Shown: positions 36,146 to 44,266 of the stretch, in pieces
Layout of the letters: every line of letters starts with the position of its first letter
Position numbering within the stretch: the first letter of the stretch is position 1
Assembly: GCA_036489025.1 (NCBI GenBank)
Contig: DASXGN010000038.1
Span: forward strand, 248,001-312,000
Direction of reading: 5' to 3'
Source of the DNA: Dryocola sp036489025
Lineage (GTDB): Bacteria; Pseudomonadota; Gammaproteobacteria; Enterobacterales; Enterobacteriaceae
Length of the DNA stretch: 64,000 bases
Notes under the pieces: generated by a model
Seen by the model: the letters and a program-made list of their open reading frames with translations, nothing else
Database searches by the model: none
Told to the model about the DNA's origin: nothing
Made by a program: the position numbers and the translations under genes

Positions 36146-36702
36146 TAGATGATATTCTCCGTGGCCTTTAATGTGATATTCATGATGTTGCCAACAGGCA
36201 TTGTATAATCATTATCGGGATCTAATACCGCTTCAATCTGAATGTTGTTATAGATAATAGCCTCATTCGCCTGTACGGTATTTTGCAGTACAGGGAATAC
36301 GGTTAATGAAGTACTGGTACGATCAATAATTCTGTATATCTTTTTATGATTCGTGAACTGGATTAACTCACCGACTGCCATTGAACTATTATTAGTAGTG
36401 ATTACCCTTGTACCCTTTGAAGCGATTGACTGACTTGTTAATGCCCCGCTCTGTGCTCCCCTGTAAGTACCCATCAATCCGAGTGAGAATGTGAAGGATT
36501 TACCCTGTGAGTACTGAGCCAAAAAGTTTTGAACCTCTCCAATACTGGAAGGATTGAAACTTAACTGAAATTGAATCTCATAGTATTGAATACCCGTACT
36601 TCTCATGATACGTTGACCTGTCCATGTTTGATTTGAATAAACAGGTTCAGTACTTTTAATCTGGAAGTTTGTTATTTTTATTTGGTTTGAAAAGGATGCC
36701 AT
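36145..36702 (-). CDS. Minor tail protein (lambda M-like position)
   Basis: 185 residues, beta-rich: IKSTEPVYSNQTWTGQRIMR, GIQYYEIQFQLSFNPSSIGE, FTFSLGLMGTYRGAQ. The region around residues 95-140 (TRVITTNNSSMAVGELIQFT) resembles the small inserted beta domain seen in phage distal-tail proteins. It follows the tape measure gene in transcription order, where distal-tail proteins are found. Family not identified with certainty. Confidence 0.5.
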   Translation of the reverse strand: MASFSNQIKITNFQIKSTEPVYSNQTWTGQRIMRSTGIQYYEIQFQLSFNPSSIGEVQNFLAQYSQGKSFTFSLGLMGTYRGAQSGALTSQSIASKGTRVITTNNSSMAVGELIQFTNHKKIYRIIDRTSTSLTVFPVLQNTVQANEAIIYNNIQIEAVLDPDNDYTMPVGNIMNITLKATENII

Positions 36703-36703
36703 T

Positions 36704-37276
36704 TTGATACCTCGAATATTTTCTTTCTTTATTTATTTGAAAACCTCTTTTCTTAATTTTTTTAGTAGGCTTGATTGGCAGGCAGCATCGGTTATAGTTG
36801 CTATGATTTTGTTTGGAGCACAAATAAGCTATAACACATATGATAAATGGAAGGAAAGTTCAGATAATGTTTTTAAAATGCGTGTAATATTATTAAGCGA
36901 AATAAACAACAACCTTATGGCTCTTGCAACTGGCGGCGATGATTCTCAGGTATTAGGTACTTACGAAATTTGTATTCCTTTACCTTCCGGAGATACAGAA
37001 GCCATTAAAAGAGTAGCAACCGCCGTTTCCTATTTGCATGATGAAGTATATTTTTCACAATTAGAAAAGTTAGCATCACTTCCTAAAAAAGAAGTAGATG
37101 CGATAGTGAAGAGTTATTATTCATTATCAAGATTGCGTACCCTTTCTACGCAACTTGACTTCAATATCAACTATTCACCGTCTAAGGTTAAATTAATGAG
37201 AGATGAATATTACAATCTTTATAGCTTGACAAGCTCTCTATCTAACTATTTGACTCATCACACTGAAAATCCCTAA
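36704..37276 (+). CDS. Plus-strand membrane protein inside the tail module (moron)
   Basis: 190 residues with an N-terminal membrane region (IFSFFIYLKTSFLNFF and ASVIVAMILFGAQISYN) and a helical C-terminal part (EVDAIVKSYYSLSRLRTLST, DEYYNLYSLTSSLSNYL). It runs opposite to the late operon, with a TTG start preceded by AAAAGGA that overlaps the start region of the minus-strand gene. The position and design are those of a moron, likely expressed in the lysogen and possibly involved in exclusion; this is inference. Function unknown. Confidence 0.55.
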   Translation: MIPRIFSFFIYLKTSFLNFFSRLDWQAASVIVAMILFGAQISYNTYDKWKESSDNVFKMRVILLSEINNNLMALATGGDDSQVLGTYEICIPLPSGDTEAIKRVATAVSYLHDEVYFSQLEKLASLPKKEVDAIVKSYYSLSRLRTLSTQLDFNINYSPSKVKLMRDEYYNLYSLTSSLSNYLTHHTENP

Positions 37277-37286
37277 TTTGAATTTC

Positions 37287-39506
37287 TTAGGTATTCCGTC
37301 TCTGACTGCTTCTCACGGCCTGAGTAACGCTATTAGCGTGTTTCTTCAACATTTCATTGAATTTCTTATCATCACCTGCAACATCTCCCTGAATGATCAA
37401 GGGAGCGTTGACGGTGATATCTCCAGCATTACTACCGCCTTTCTCCTGAGTATCGAGGAACTTAGTCAGCTTCTTGTTAGCTTCTGGCTGTACTACACGC
37501 TCACCGGCTTTCAGTACAAAACTTTTGTTATCCATACCTGCTGGCAATTCATCTACACCGCCGTGGAACTGCCCACTTGCCGCCCCCTTGGCAGTACTGA
37601 TAATGCTCATACCTAACGATAGTACCTGAGCGTAATTTGCGAGGCTGGCGGGCCACGGCGTAGCAAGAGTCTGTGCTAATGCAGATTGTATTGAGAGTAC
37701 TGTCTGAGCAATAGTAATGCCCTTACTCAATGCGAATGCCGCCTGTGCTGCCCCTGACGATTCACCAAACGCTGCTACCATGCCATCACTTAAGGATTGG
37801 GCCGTATCACTAAAAATAGTCAATTGTTGCTGTGCATTCTGGTTACTGATATCGATAGCATGAGCATTATATTTTGCCGTAATCTCTGCCTTTCGTTTTT
37901 CATAATCTTCATGCCCCTTCAGTAATAAATCATTCTGCTGAAGTTCTGCATTCATGGCATCCTGATTATCTTTCAGTAATTGATCGGTATTATCATAACT
38001 TAAGGGACTACCACCATTGATACGCTGACTCTGCTGATCTGTTAGGAATGATTTTTGAGTACTGTTCAGTACACCAGATGAAATTAAACTATTTGTATCT
38101 TTCAGACCCTGATTGGGATCTTGATAACCAACCATTGAATTGATTAAATCATTACGTTGTTTAGTACCAGAAGCATTTGCGGCATCGACATATTCTTTAA
38201 ATTGCTTTGGTGATATTCCAATAACCTGAGCACTGTCCGTAATCGTCTTAAGAAGGGCTTTCTGTTGCCTGTCGAACTGCTGTAGGCGTACTTTGAAGCC
38301 CTCTTCCCCGACCTGAGCAAGTGCCGTTTCAAGATTACGCTGTGCCTGTAACCTTTTTGCATCAGCCTGCTTTTGAGCTTGTTCAGCCTGTTTCCGTAGC
38401 TGATCGGCTTTCTTCTGAGCATCCTCACGTTCTTTGGCTTCGTCTTTCCAGCCACCTTGCGGAGCCGTAACAGTAGCTATGTCATTACGAAAGTTGTTCA
38501 CAAGTCCTTCAAGATTGGCCTGAGCATTGGCGTACACACTCTGCTTGCCATTATCCATACTGCCAGTTTGCAAGGCTGCACCCTGATAGTTTAAAGCCCC
38601 GGCGGTGCGTAGCTTTTCCCATATGTCTAAAAAGTCCTGTAATGACCCCTTCGACGTTTTAATCTTCTCGTTCAGATCTTCAAATAGCCCTGCTTCATGG
38701 GGCTTCTGATTGGCTGCATCCAGTACTGCATTCATTGCCCCTACGAGTGGATTCAGACCATCAGCGATAGTACCTTTGATACGGGTAGTCAGCTTATCCA
38801 GATTCTTATCGAACTCTGCATAGTTTGCCGCTGCCTCGTTACTCACGGCGGCGTTCTGACCCTGTATGTACGTCATTGCATCGGCTTCAGTATTGAACTG
38901 CTGTAGCGTACTGATCATGTGGCTTGAATCACTCGCCAATGTTTCCATGACGTTGACTATTTCGGCCTGTGACTTACCTGCATCCCGCATCGCATAGAAA
39001 GTATGAATAACAGCCTGCATACCGCCATCTGCTTGTTTAAGGTACTTGTTATAGTCCTGTAGATTTAATCCATATTCTTTAAGATCATCCGATACACCAC
39101 CGCCAGCACGGAACGCATCCCCAAGTTTATCAAGTGTATCCTTGTCGAAATCCCCAAACTTATCCATTTCAAGTCCAAGGCCACTAAACGCCGCTGATAG
39201 CTGTTGTAGCTGCATCACAGACAATCCAGTACTACGACTGATTTCATTCATTTCACGAACATATTCGCGGCTTGAATTAACCAGTGCAGTAAGACCACCA
39301 ATACCGATTGCAGCAGCCCCCGCTAATCCCGTCATTGCAGTACCAAAACCACCAGCAAGCCCACTAAAGTTACCAGTGAGATCTTCAATCACACCACCAG
39401 CATTTGAACCGAATTCTTCAAGTGACGAAGTACCTTGTCGTAAGGCACGCTGTAAACCTGACGTATCCCCGTCAATATCAAAACGGATTCTATTATTATT
39501 TGCCAT
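37287..39506 (-). CDS. Tail tape measure protein
   Basis: 739 residues. N-terminal IRFDIDGDTSGLQRALRQGT leads into the hydrophobic segment GNFSGLAGGFGTAMTGLAGA AAIGIGGLTALV and NSSREYVREMNEISRSTGLS, typical of tape measure proteins. Long coiled-coil-forming stretches (about 370-400, KADQLRKQAEQAQKQADAKR) and a C-terminal hydrophobic region (LSKGITIAQTVLSIQSALAQ) followed by FHGGVDELPAGMDNKSFVLK complete the pattern. Its start overlaps the end of the GT frame by 11 bp. The length implies a tail of roughly 100 nm by the usual 1.5 angstrom per residue rule. Confidence 0.9.
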   Translation of the reverse strand: MANNNRIRFDIDGDTSGLQRALRQGTSSLEEFGSNAGGVIEDLTGNFSGLAGGFGTAMTGLAGAAAIGIGGLTALVNSSREYVREMNEISRSTGLSVMQLQQLSAAFSGLGLEMDKFGDFDKDTLDKLGDAFRAGGGVSDDLKEYGLNLQDYNKYLKQADGGMQAVIHTFYAMRDAGKSQAEIVNVMETLASDSSHMISTLQQFNTEADAMTYIQGQNAAVSNEAAANYAEFDKNLDKLTTRIKGTIADGLNPLVGAMNAVLDAANQKPHEAGLFEDLNEKIKTSKGSLQDFLDIWEKLRTAGALNYQGAALQTGSMDNGKQSVYANAQANLEGLVNNFRNDIATVTAPQGGWKDEAKEREDAQKKADQLRKQAEQAQKQADAKRLQAQRNLETALAQVGEEGFKVRLQQFDRQQKALLKTITDSAQVIGISPKQFKEYVDAANASGTKQRNDLINSMVGYQDPNQGLKDTNSLISSGVLNSTQKSFLTDQQSQRINGGSPLSYDNTDQLLKDNQDAMNAELQQNDLLLKGHEDYEKRKAEITAKYNAHAIDISNQNAQQQLTIFSDTAQSLSDGMVAAFGESSGAAQAAFALSKGITIAQTVLSIQSALAQTLATPWPASLANYAQVLSLGMSIISTAKGAASGQFHGGVDELPAGMDNKSFVLKAGERVVQPEANKKLTKFLDTQEKGGSNAGDITVNAPLIIQGDVAGDDKKFNEMLKKHANSVTQAVRSSQRRNT

Positions 39507-40184
39507 TCTTCTTTCCTAATACCTGATTCCTGATAGCGTCACCGATTGATTTAATATCATTGGCCTGAGCTTCTTTTTTCTTCAGTTCTTTCACTTCTGA
39601 TTTTTCTTGTGTAGTGAGATCGCTATTGAGAACATCCAGAAAATCAAAATCAGCAACTTTGATACTACGCCGTATCTCTGGCGTGAGATTCCCATTACTT
39701 ATCGTGGTGTAATAGCACTGATAGGCATGTTTCAACATCTCAATTTGCGTACCTGTCGGCTCTATATATGCATCGTAAACCATAAGCATATCGAGTACTT
39801 CAGGATCTAAATTAAAGTACTCATCTGGTAATAAACCACGTTTATTGACCATTTTACAGAAGTACCGCAGATGGCTATCACTTCTTACTTTTTTTCGACT
39901 TCATCCGCTGGATTACTGTCACTGACAAGCTGAATAATTGCCTGGTAGATTTTACCCTGCATAACATAATCAATACTGTTAACATTAATACGTCCATCAA
40001 TATCTTCATCAGAGAAAATAGGATCACCATTTTCATCTTTAACACAAAGAATGAGAGTATTTGCTACATCAGTACAGCTTGCAAAATCGCGACCACTTGG
40101 ACGGTGGATGTAGAGCGTGAAGCCTTCGATCTCAAACGGTTTTAGCTCTGGTTGTAGTTTCTTTTTTAATTCCATTAAATTCAT
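39496..40184 (-). CDS. GT tail assembly chaperone made by -1 frameshift
   Basis: Fusion of the 99-residue G frame with the downstream T frame. Slippage at A AAA AAG (39888-39894), immediately before the G stop TAA, continues as VRSDSHLRYFCK directly into MVNKRGLLPDEYFNLDPEVL (39852), with no stop between. The product is about 229 residues ending at 39496. In lambda and most siphoviruses this G/GT pair coats the tape measure during tail assembly, and the location just before the tape measure gene fits. Frameshift efficiency cannot be judged. Confidence 0.82.
39885..40184 (-). CDS. G tail assembly chaperone
   Basis: 99 residues, MNLMELKKKLQPELKPFEIE through ADEVEKK. The beta-rich start (FTLYIHRPSGRDFASCTDVA) and CVKDENGDPIFSDEDIDGRI suit the phage tail chaperone family of lambda-G type. 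The stop lies right after the slippery heptamer, so this is the unshifted product of the G/GT pair. A GGAG site precedes the ATG. Confidence 0.8.
   Translation of the reverse strand: MNLMELKKKLQPELKPFEIEGFTLYIHRPSGRDFASCTDVANTLILCVKDENGDPIFSDEDIDGRINVNSIDYVMQGKIYQAIIQLVSDSNPADEVEKK
39888..39894 (-). promoter_or_regulatory. Slippery heptamer A AAA AAG
   Basis: Minus-strand codons GAA AAA AAG TAA contain A_AAA_AAG, one of the most efficient -1 slippery sequences in enterobacteria. The zero-frame stop directly after it and the open -1 frame support programmed frameshifting. Confidence 0.82.
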
Positions 40185-40205
40185 CTGTTATCTCCATATA
40201 CGAAA

Positions 40206-40230
40206 AAGGGAAAGTTAAAAACCTTCCCTT
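40206..40230 (-). terminator. Hairpin between tail tube and G genes
   Basis: On the minus strand AAAGGGAAGG-TTTTTAA-CTTTCCC is followed by TTTTTCG, a plausible attenuating terminator that would lower expression of downstream tail genes relative to the tube protein. Confidence 0.7.
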
Positions 40231-40241
40231 TATTTATTAAA

Positions 40242-40703
40242 TTATGGAGTTTCAGTAATCAGTCCTGAATCAATAGCCGCACCATCTACAGCAAGAGTGA
40301 ACGTCTTAGTTACGACTTCATCCTTATCACCACCGATAGTCGTACTCGACACGAAACAGGTATAGATAACAAAGAATCCTGTTGTTTTAGTCGCATCTTC
40401 AAAATAGCTGAGTTTGATCTGACAACGTTTCTGATCATCGGCAAGCTGTTCTAATTTTTGGTGTACTTCATTATCTGGTAAGTAGTTAACTGCAAGACTA
40501 ATATCAGGTATAGATTTAGTACCTAATAATTTTCGATCATATGCATTATTAAATGTCTTTACAGTAATTACGGTACTCTCAAAGCCTGAAGTCGTGAAGG
40601 TATTCACTTCCGGGATTACTTCAAAATCCATTGCAACAGCACTGCCAGCACTTGTACCTACTTCAACCTGTAGGTTAGCACCAGCAAAAATATCCATAGC
40701 CAT
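40242..40703 (-). CDS. Tail tube protein, short paralogue
   Basis: 153 residues. MAMDIFAGANLQVEVGTSAG and VITVKTFNNAYDRKLLGTKS, VNYLPDNEVHQKLEQLADDQ, DKDEVVTKTFTLAVDGAAID align with the N-terminal domain of the next upstream gene, so the two are paralogues. The location before the G/GT chaperones and the hairpins on both sides, which favour strong discrete expression, make this the likely main tail-tube subunit. Confidence 0.75.
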   Translation of the reverse strand: MAMDIFAGANLQVEVGTSAGSAVAMDFEVIPEVNTFTTSGFESTVITVKTFNNAYDRKLLGTKSIPDISLAVNYLPDNEVHQKLEQLADDQKRCQIKLSYFEDATKTTGFFVIYTCFVSSTTIGGDKDEVVTKTFTLAVDGAAIDSGLITETP

Positions 40704-40732
40704 ATTTATATCCTTATAAGAATTGAATTAAT

Positions 40733-40752
40733 GGGATAAGTCCATTTATCCC
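40733..40752. terminator. Hairpin between the two tail-tube genes
   Basis: GGGATAA-GTCCAT-TTATCCC. A T tract follows only on the plus strand; on the transcribed minus strand it may act as an attenuator or RNA-processing site. Confidence 0.5.
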
Positions 40753-40760
40753 TTTTGTAT

Positions 40761-43523
40761 TTATTTATTATCGAGTAGTGATTGTGAAAGTACTTTCAGC
40801 TCATCGATTTGACTTTGCTGACTTTCTATTGTGGCTTCAAGAGAAGTAATAGCATTCGCCTGTGAACTATTAATTACCACTAATTCCTGGATAGCCCCAA
40901 ATGTATCTGACATTAACGCCGTAATTGAATAATTCAAATAACCATCCTCCGTCGGTTTATACGTATATAGAGGATCAATGTTTGCGATTTGCTGAGCAAT
41001 GAAACCACGGTCGCGTCGTTGTTCAGAATCCCATGTAAATTCGACACAACCGATAGCGTTAATACGCTCTAAAGCACCTTTATTTGCAGGATTTACATCT
41101 GATTTAAGTCGAATATCTGAAGCGGTTTGTGTTACCGTTCCTTGTGGCCCAACAATAGTACCATTAGATTGAAATTGTGTTGTATATGCTGTACCGGAAC
41201 CAGTAGAATCACTTCGGGCCTGAATATACACGTTACCAGCAGCAGCTAAGCCCATACTATTATTAGTACGAGAGTTATACGCAACTACGGTATTATCCGA
41301 ACCACCGTTACCAAAATACCATCTACGTTGTGCTACATCATAAGTATCATTTAGCATTCCCATTATGTAACATGCCTGACCAGACGTAGAAACAATACGA
41401 ATTGCTTCACCATTTGCCTGTACTTTAAATTGCCCCTGATTCAGTGCCGACATATATGCATTTTCTTTCCAGACCCAACCATTAGTACCTGTATACCAAC
41501 CATCCCATGAACGTTGTTGTACATACTTACTTGCTACAGCAGTAGGACGACCTCCACGGTTTAGGATCGAATAGGTTGTATCACTTGTAATACCGCCTAA
41601 AGTATTTTCATTTGCGGTGTAATAAAATCCAGTGGGCGTACTTTCATTCAGGTTAGCAATTGGAGTACTGGCATTAACTGTTAAATCAGCACCAATACCA
41701 AATGAACCCTTTTGCAGAATTACATTCCAACCGGACCAACTATTAGTCGTTCCAGCAAATCCAGTACGAATATATATATCATTACTGTTATATGGTGAAT
41801 ATATCTGAGTGCAACCAAAATCTCCATTAGCACCATTACGCAAAACCATTAATGAACCAGCTTGTATAACTGGATAATTGTTAGCTTCCGTAGAATTGGA
41901 ATTTGAAGTGCAATAATAGAAACCAGCTCTTGAGCCATCAATATCATTTAGATTATCATCGGCACCAAGTGATGTACGTTGGAATTTCATAGCACTCAAG
42001 TTAAGTAATGCGTTATCCGCAGTACTGGCACCAGTACCGCCATTACTGATCGGCACAATGCCAGTAACATTACTCGCTGTTCCTGAGACATTACCCTGAA
42101 TAGTAGTTGTGAATGTTTGTACACCATTCCACGTGTTAAAAGTTGAAAGCAACGGAACAGTACTACCGGATGTACCAATGTTTGTTGTCGCCGCCGTGCC
42201 AAGCCCTAAAGCTGTACGTGCTGCCGCTACCGTAGTAGCTCCTGTACCGCCGCTCGTTATTGGTAATGCCGTAGATAGGGATAGAGACGATAAAGCCGCC
42301 GTACCGCCTGTGATAGCTACTGCGTTAGCGTTCTGTACTGCAAGGGAACCCAAACCGAGATTACTACGTGATATTGCTATATTCGCAAGATCCGATAGGT
42401 TCGATGTGATTTTTAGCTGTGCATCATTCGTTACGCTGGATAAGCCAACATCCCCTTTTGCAAGAGTAATATCAGTGCTTAATGGCTTGCCATTAACTGT
42501 TGTGATTTTTTGTACATAATTCTCACCAAAAGTATCGACTTCACCCTTTGAATAAACATCCAGATTGGTACGGGCTTCTTCAGTATCAGTTAGGTCTGAA
42601 AGGTTATGACTGATCGCCAACTGTGCATCATCAGTAACGGAACCAAGACCAACATCATCTTTCGAAAGTACTACATCATCTGAAAGAGCATGACCATTTA
42701 CAGTACGCCCGACAGGAACAGCACCAACATCGCCAGGAGTCAGAACAATATCAGTACTTAATTGCTTGCCGTTTACTGTTCGCGTGAGAGGAACATAACG
42801 TGTGTCCATTTGCGTAGCGGTATAGATACGAGTCCAGGCCGTAGTGGCATTCTTCGCATAGATACTTAGCGTTCCCGATTTCGTCATTGCAAAGGAACTG
42901 ACAGCCGAGCCATCAACCAGACCTACGCCCATCATGTCGGCACCAGCAGGATTACCCGCCTGTGTTGAAGGTACTTTGATAAAACTGTTACCCGTAGGGA
43001 TAGTTGGGGCGTACTGAGGAACATCCGTTGTGTTTGAACCTACACCATAATCTCCCTGGTAAATCGGAAGTAAGGCCGTGATCGCCTGACTACGGGCAAC
43101 AACATCAGTTGGGGTAAATTCATAGGTTTTGGTTACTACGCTATCCTTATCCCCAGAGAGTTGAGTACTGGTAATCGCCCCGTTCACCATTGCATAAGTT
43201 AACTGGCTGCCCTCTTCCTGATAGGCAATGGTTAGCTGGAACACATCCTGATTTTCTGCTGCTTCATCCAGAAATTGATGTGTAGAATCATCGGGGAGGT
43301 AATTAACAACAATATCAAGTGGATTAGCGGATTTCTCTGCAAGTAATTTACTGTTATATGTGCTGTTGTAGGTGTCGTACTGATTTACCTCTGATTCAAT
43401 CTCCAGTGCGGGAAACTCTGCCACTTCATTAATCTGTACGTTGCCAATTCCCTGTGGTGATCTGTTCCCCGTATCGGTGTTATATGATAATGAAAGTCCA
43501 TTACCTGTAAAAATATCTGCCAT
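40761..43523 (-). CDS. Tail-tube domain fused to a fibre with S74 chaperone end
   Basis: 920 residues. Residues ~1-150 (ADIFTGNGLSLSYNTDTGNR, VNYLPDDSTHQFLDEAAENQ, DKDSVVTKTYEFTPTDVV) are a tail-tube domain paralogous to the 153-residue protein next to it. Residues ~245-400 contain tail-fibre repeats built on VNGKxLSxDIxLxxxDVG and NDAQLKITSNLSDL. A beta-rich fibre follows, and residues ~805-920 form an intramolecular chaperone of the Peptidase_S74 type (SDIRLKSDVNPANKGALERI, QRRDRGFIAQQIANIDPLYT) with a final helical coil. If the chaperone acts as in other fibres it cleaves itself off after trimerisation. This would attach fibres along the tail tube. Confidence 0.82.
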   Translation of the reverse strand: MADIFTGNGLSLSYNTDTGNRSPQGIGNVQINEVAEFPALEIESEVNQYDTYNSTYNSKLLAEKSANPLDIVVNYLPDDSTHQFLDEAAENQDVFQLTIAYQEEGSQLTYAMVNGAITSTQLSGDKDSVVTKTYEFTPTDVVARSQAITALLPIYQGDYGVGSNTTDVPQYAPTIPTGNSFIKVPSTQAGNPAGADMMGVGLVDGSAVSSFAMTKSGTLSIYAKNATTAWTRIYTATQMDTRYVPLTRTVNGKQLSTDIVLTPGDVGAVPVGRTVNGHALSDDVVLSKDDVGLGSVTDDAQLAISHNLSDLTDTEEARTNLDVYSKGEVDTFGENYVQKITTVNGKPLSTDITLAKGDVGLSSVTNDAQLKITSNLSDLANIAISRSNLGLGSLAVQNANAVAITGGTAALSSLSLSTALPITSGGTGATTVAAARTALGLGTAATTNIGTSGSTVPLLSTFNTWNGVQTFTTTIQGNVSGTASNVTGIVPISNGGTGASTADNALLNLSAMKFQRTSLGADDNLNDIDGSRAGFYYCTSNSNSTEANNYPVIQAGSLMVLRNGANGDFGCTQIYSPYNSNDIYIRTGFAGTTNSWSGWNVILQKGSFGIGADLTVNASTPIANLNESTPTGFYYTANENTLGGITSDTTYSILNRGGRPTAVASKYVQQRSWDGWYTGTNGWVWKENAYMSALNQGQFKVQANGEAIRIVSTSGQACYIMGMLNDTYDVAQRRWYFGNGGSDNTVVAYNSRTNNSMGLAAAGNVYIQARSDSTGSGTAYTTQFQSNGTIVGPQGTVTQTASDIRLKSDVNPANKGALERINAIGCVEFTWDSEQRRDRGFIAQQIANIDPLYTYKPTEDGYLNYSITALMSDTFGAIQELVVINSSQANAITSLEATIESQQSQIDELKVLSQSLLDNK

Positions 43524-43538
43524 TTTAATTCCTTTTAG

Positions 43539-43931
43539 TTATCTTGTTTTCTCCGTAACTTGAATATTTATCGTGAATGACAGACTTACAGAGCCAGATA
43601 CGGGATCTGTTACTATGTCGCTTTGTTCATATGAATAAGAAAGAATAATCAAGCCAGCATCTTTAAATGCCTGTGACTTTTGCCCATCAAAGGTACTGAT
43701 AATCTGATCATAAGTAATTGAAGGAGCCGTGTTAGTACTCTCTGGTTTTGGACTAACAAGGTACTGAATAGCAAATGATGCCGATTGCCTTTGATTGCCG
43801 AAATTAATACTACTCAATGAATAATCGAATGCAATTTGTGTAAATACATCCTTTTCACGAGAAGCCGTCAGGTTCTTTGAAGCATTAATAAGTTGCTTCA
43901 TTGTTTGTCGTACTTTACTGACTAACTCCAT
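43539..43931 (-). CDS. Probable tail terminator/completion protein
   Basis: 130 residues. N-terminal helix (MELVSKVRQTMKQLINASKN), then FTQIAFDYSLSSINFGNQRQ and AFKDAGLIILSYSYEQSDIV. Position between the head-tail connector gene and the tube genes is that of the lambda U-type terminator. It starts one base into the stop of the upstream gene. Fold-level identification is not possible by eye. Confidence 0.5.
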   Translation of the reverse strand: MELVSKVRQTMKQLINASKNLTASREKDVFTQIAFDYSLSSINFGNQRQSASFAIQYLVSPKPESTNTAPSITYDQIISTFDGQKSQAFKDAGLIILSYSYEQSDIVTDPVSGSVSLSFTINIQVTEKTR

Positions 43932-44254
43932 TAGTAATCCTCCGAAAATGATTGTCCTGTTTGCGTGCGATAATACACATTCACAATCCCGGAGTGATCA
44001 TCTTCAATGTTATAGACAACCTGATTATTGCCATTAATTATCAGTACTGAATTAAGTGCCACGTCAGCAGTTGCTATATCCTCTTTTTTCATGCTTACAT
44101 ATGTTTCTGTGCTTTCGATAAATCCACCACCACTATCAATAGAAACGGGAAGTACTTCTACAATGCCAGTAAAAGTACTTCCCGTAGAAGTCTGGATTAT
44201 TTGACCGAAAGCATTCAGAAACGCATCACATTGCGATTCTTTAAACGCTCTCAT
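43931..44254 (-). CDS. Probable head-tail joining protein
   Basis: 107 residues (MRAFKESQCDAFLNAFGQII, FTGIVEVLPVSIDSGGGFIE, HSGIVNVYYRTQTGQSFSED). The size, beta-rich nature and place just after the capsid gene match lambda FII-type or HK97-type connector proteins. No signature motif is visible. Confidence 0.5.
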   Translation of the reverse strand: MRAFKESQCDAFLNAFGQIIQTSTGSTFTGIVEVLPVSIDSGGGFIESTETYVSMKKEDIATADVALNSVLIINGNNQVVYNIEDDHSGIVNVYYRTQTGQSFSEDY

Positions 44255-44266
44255 AATTAATCCTTA

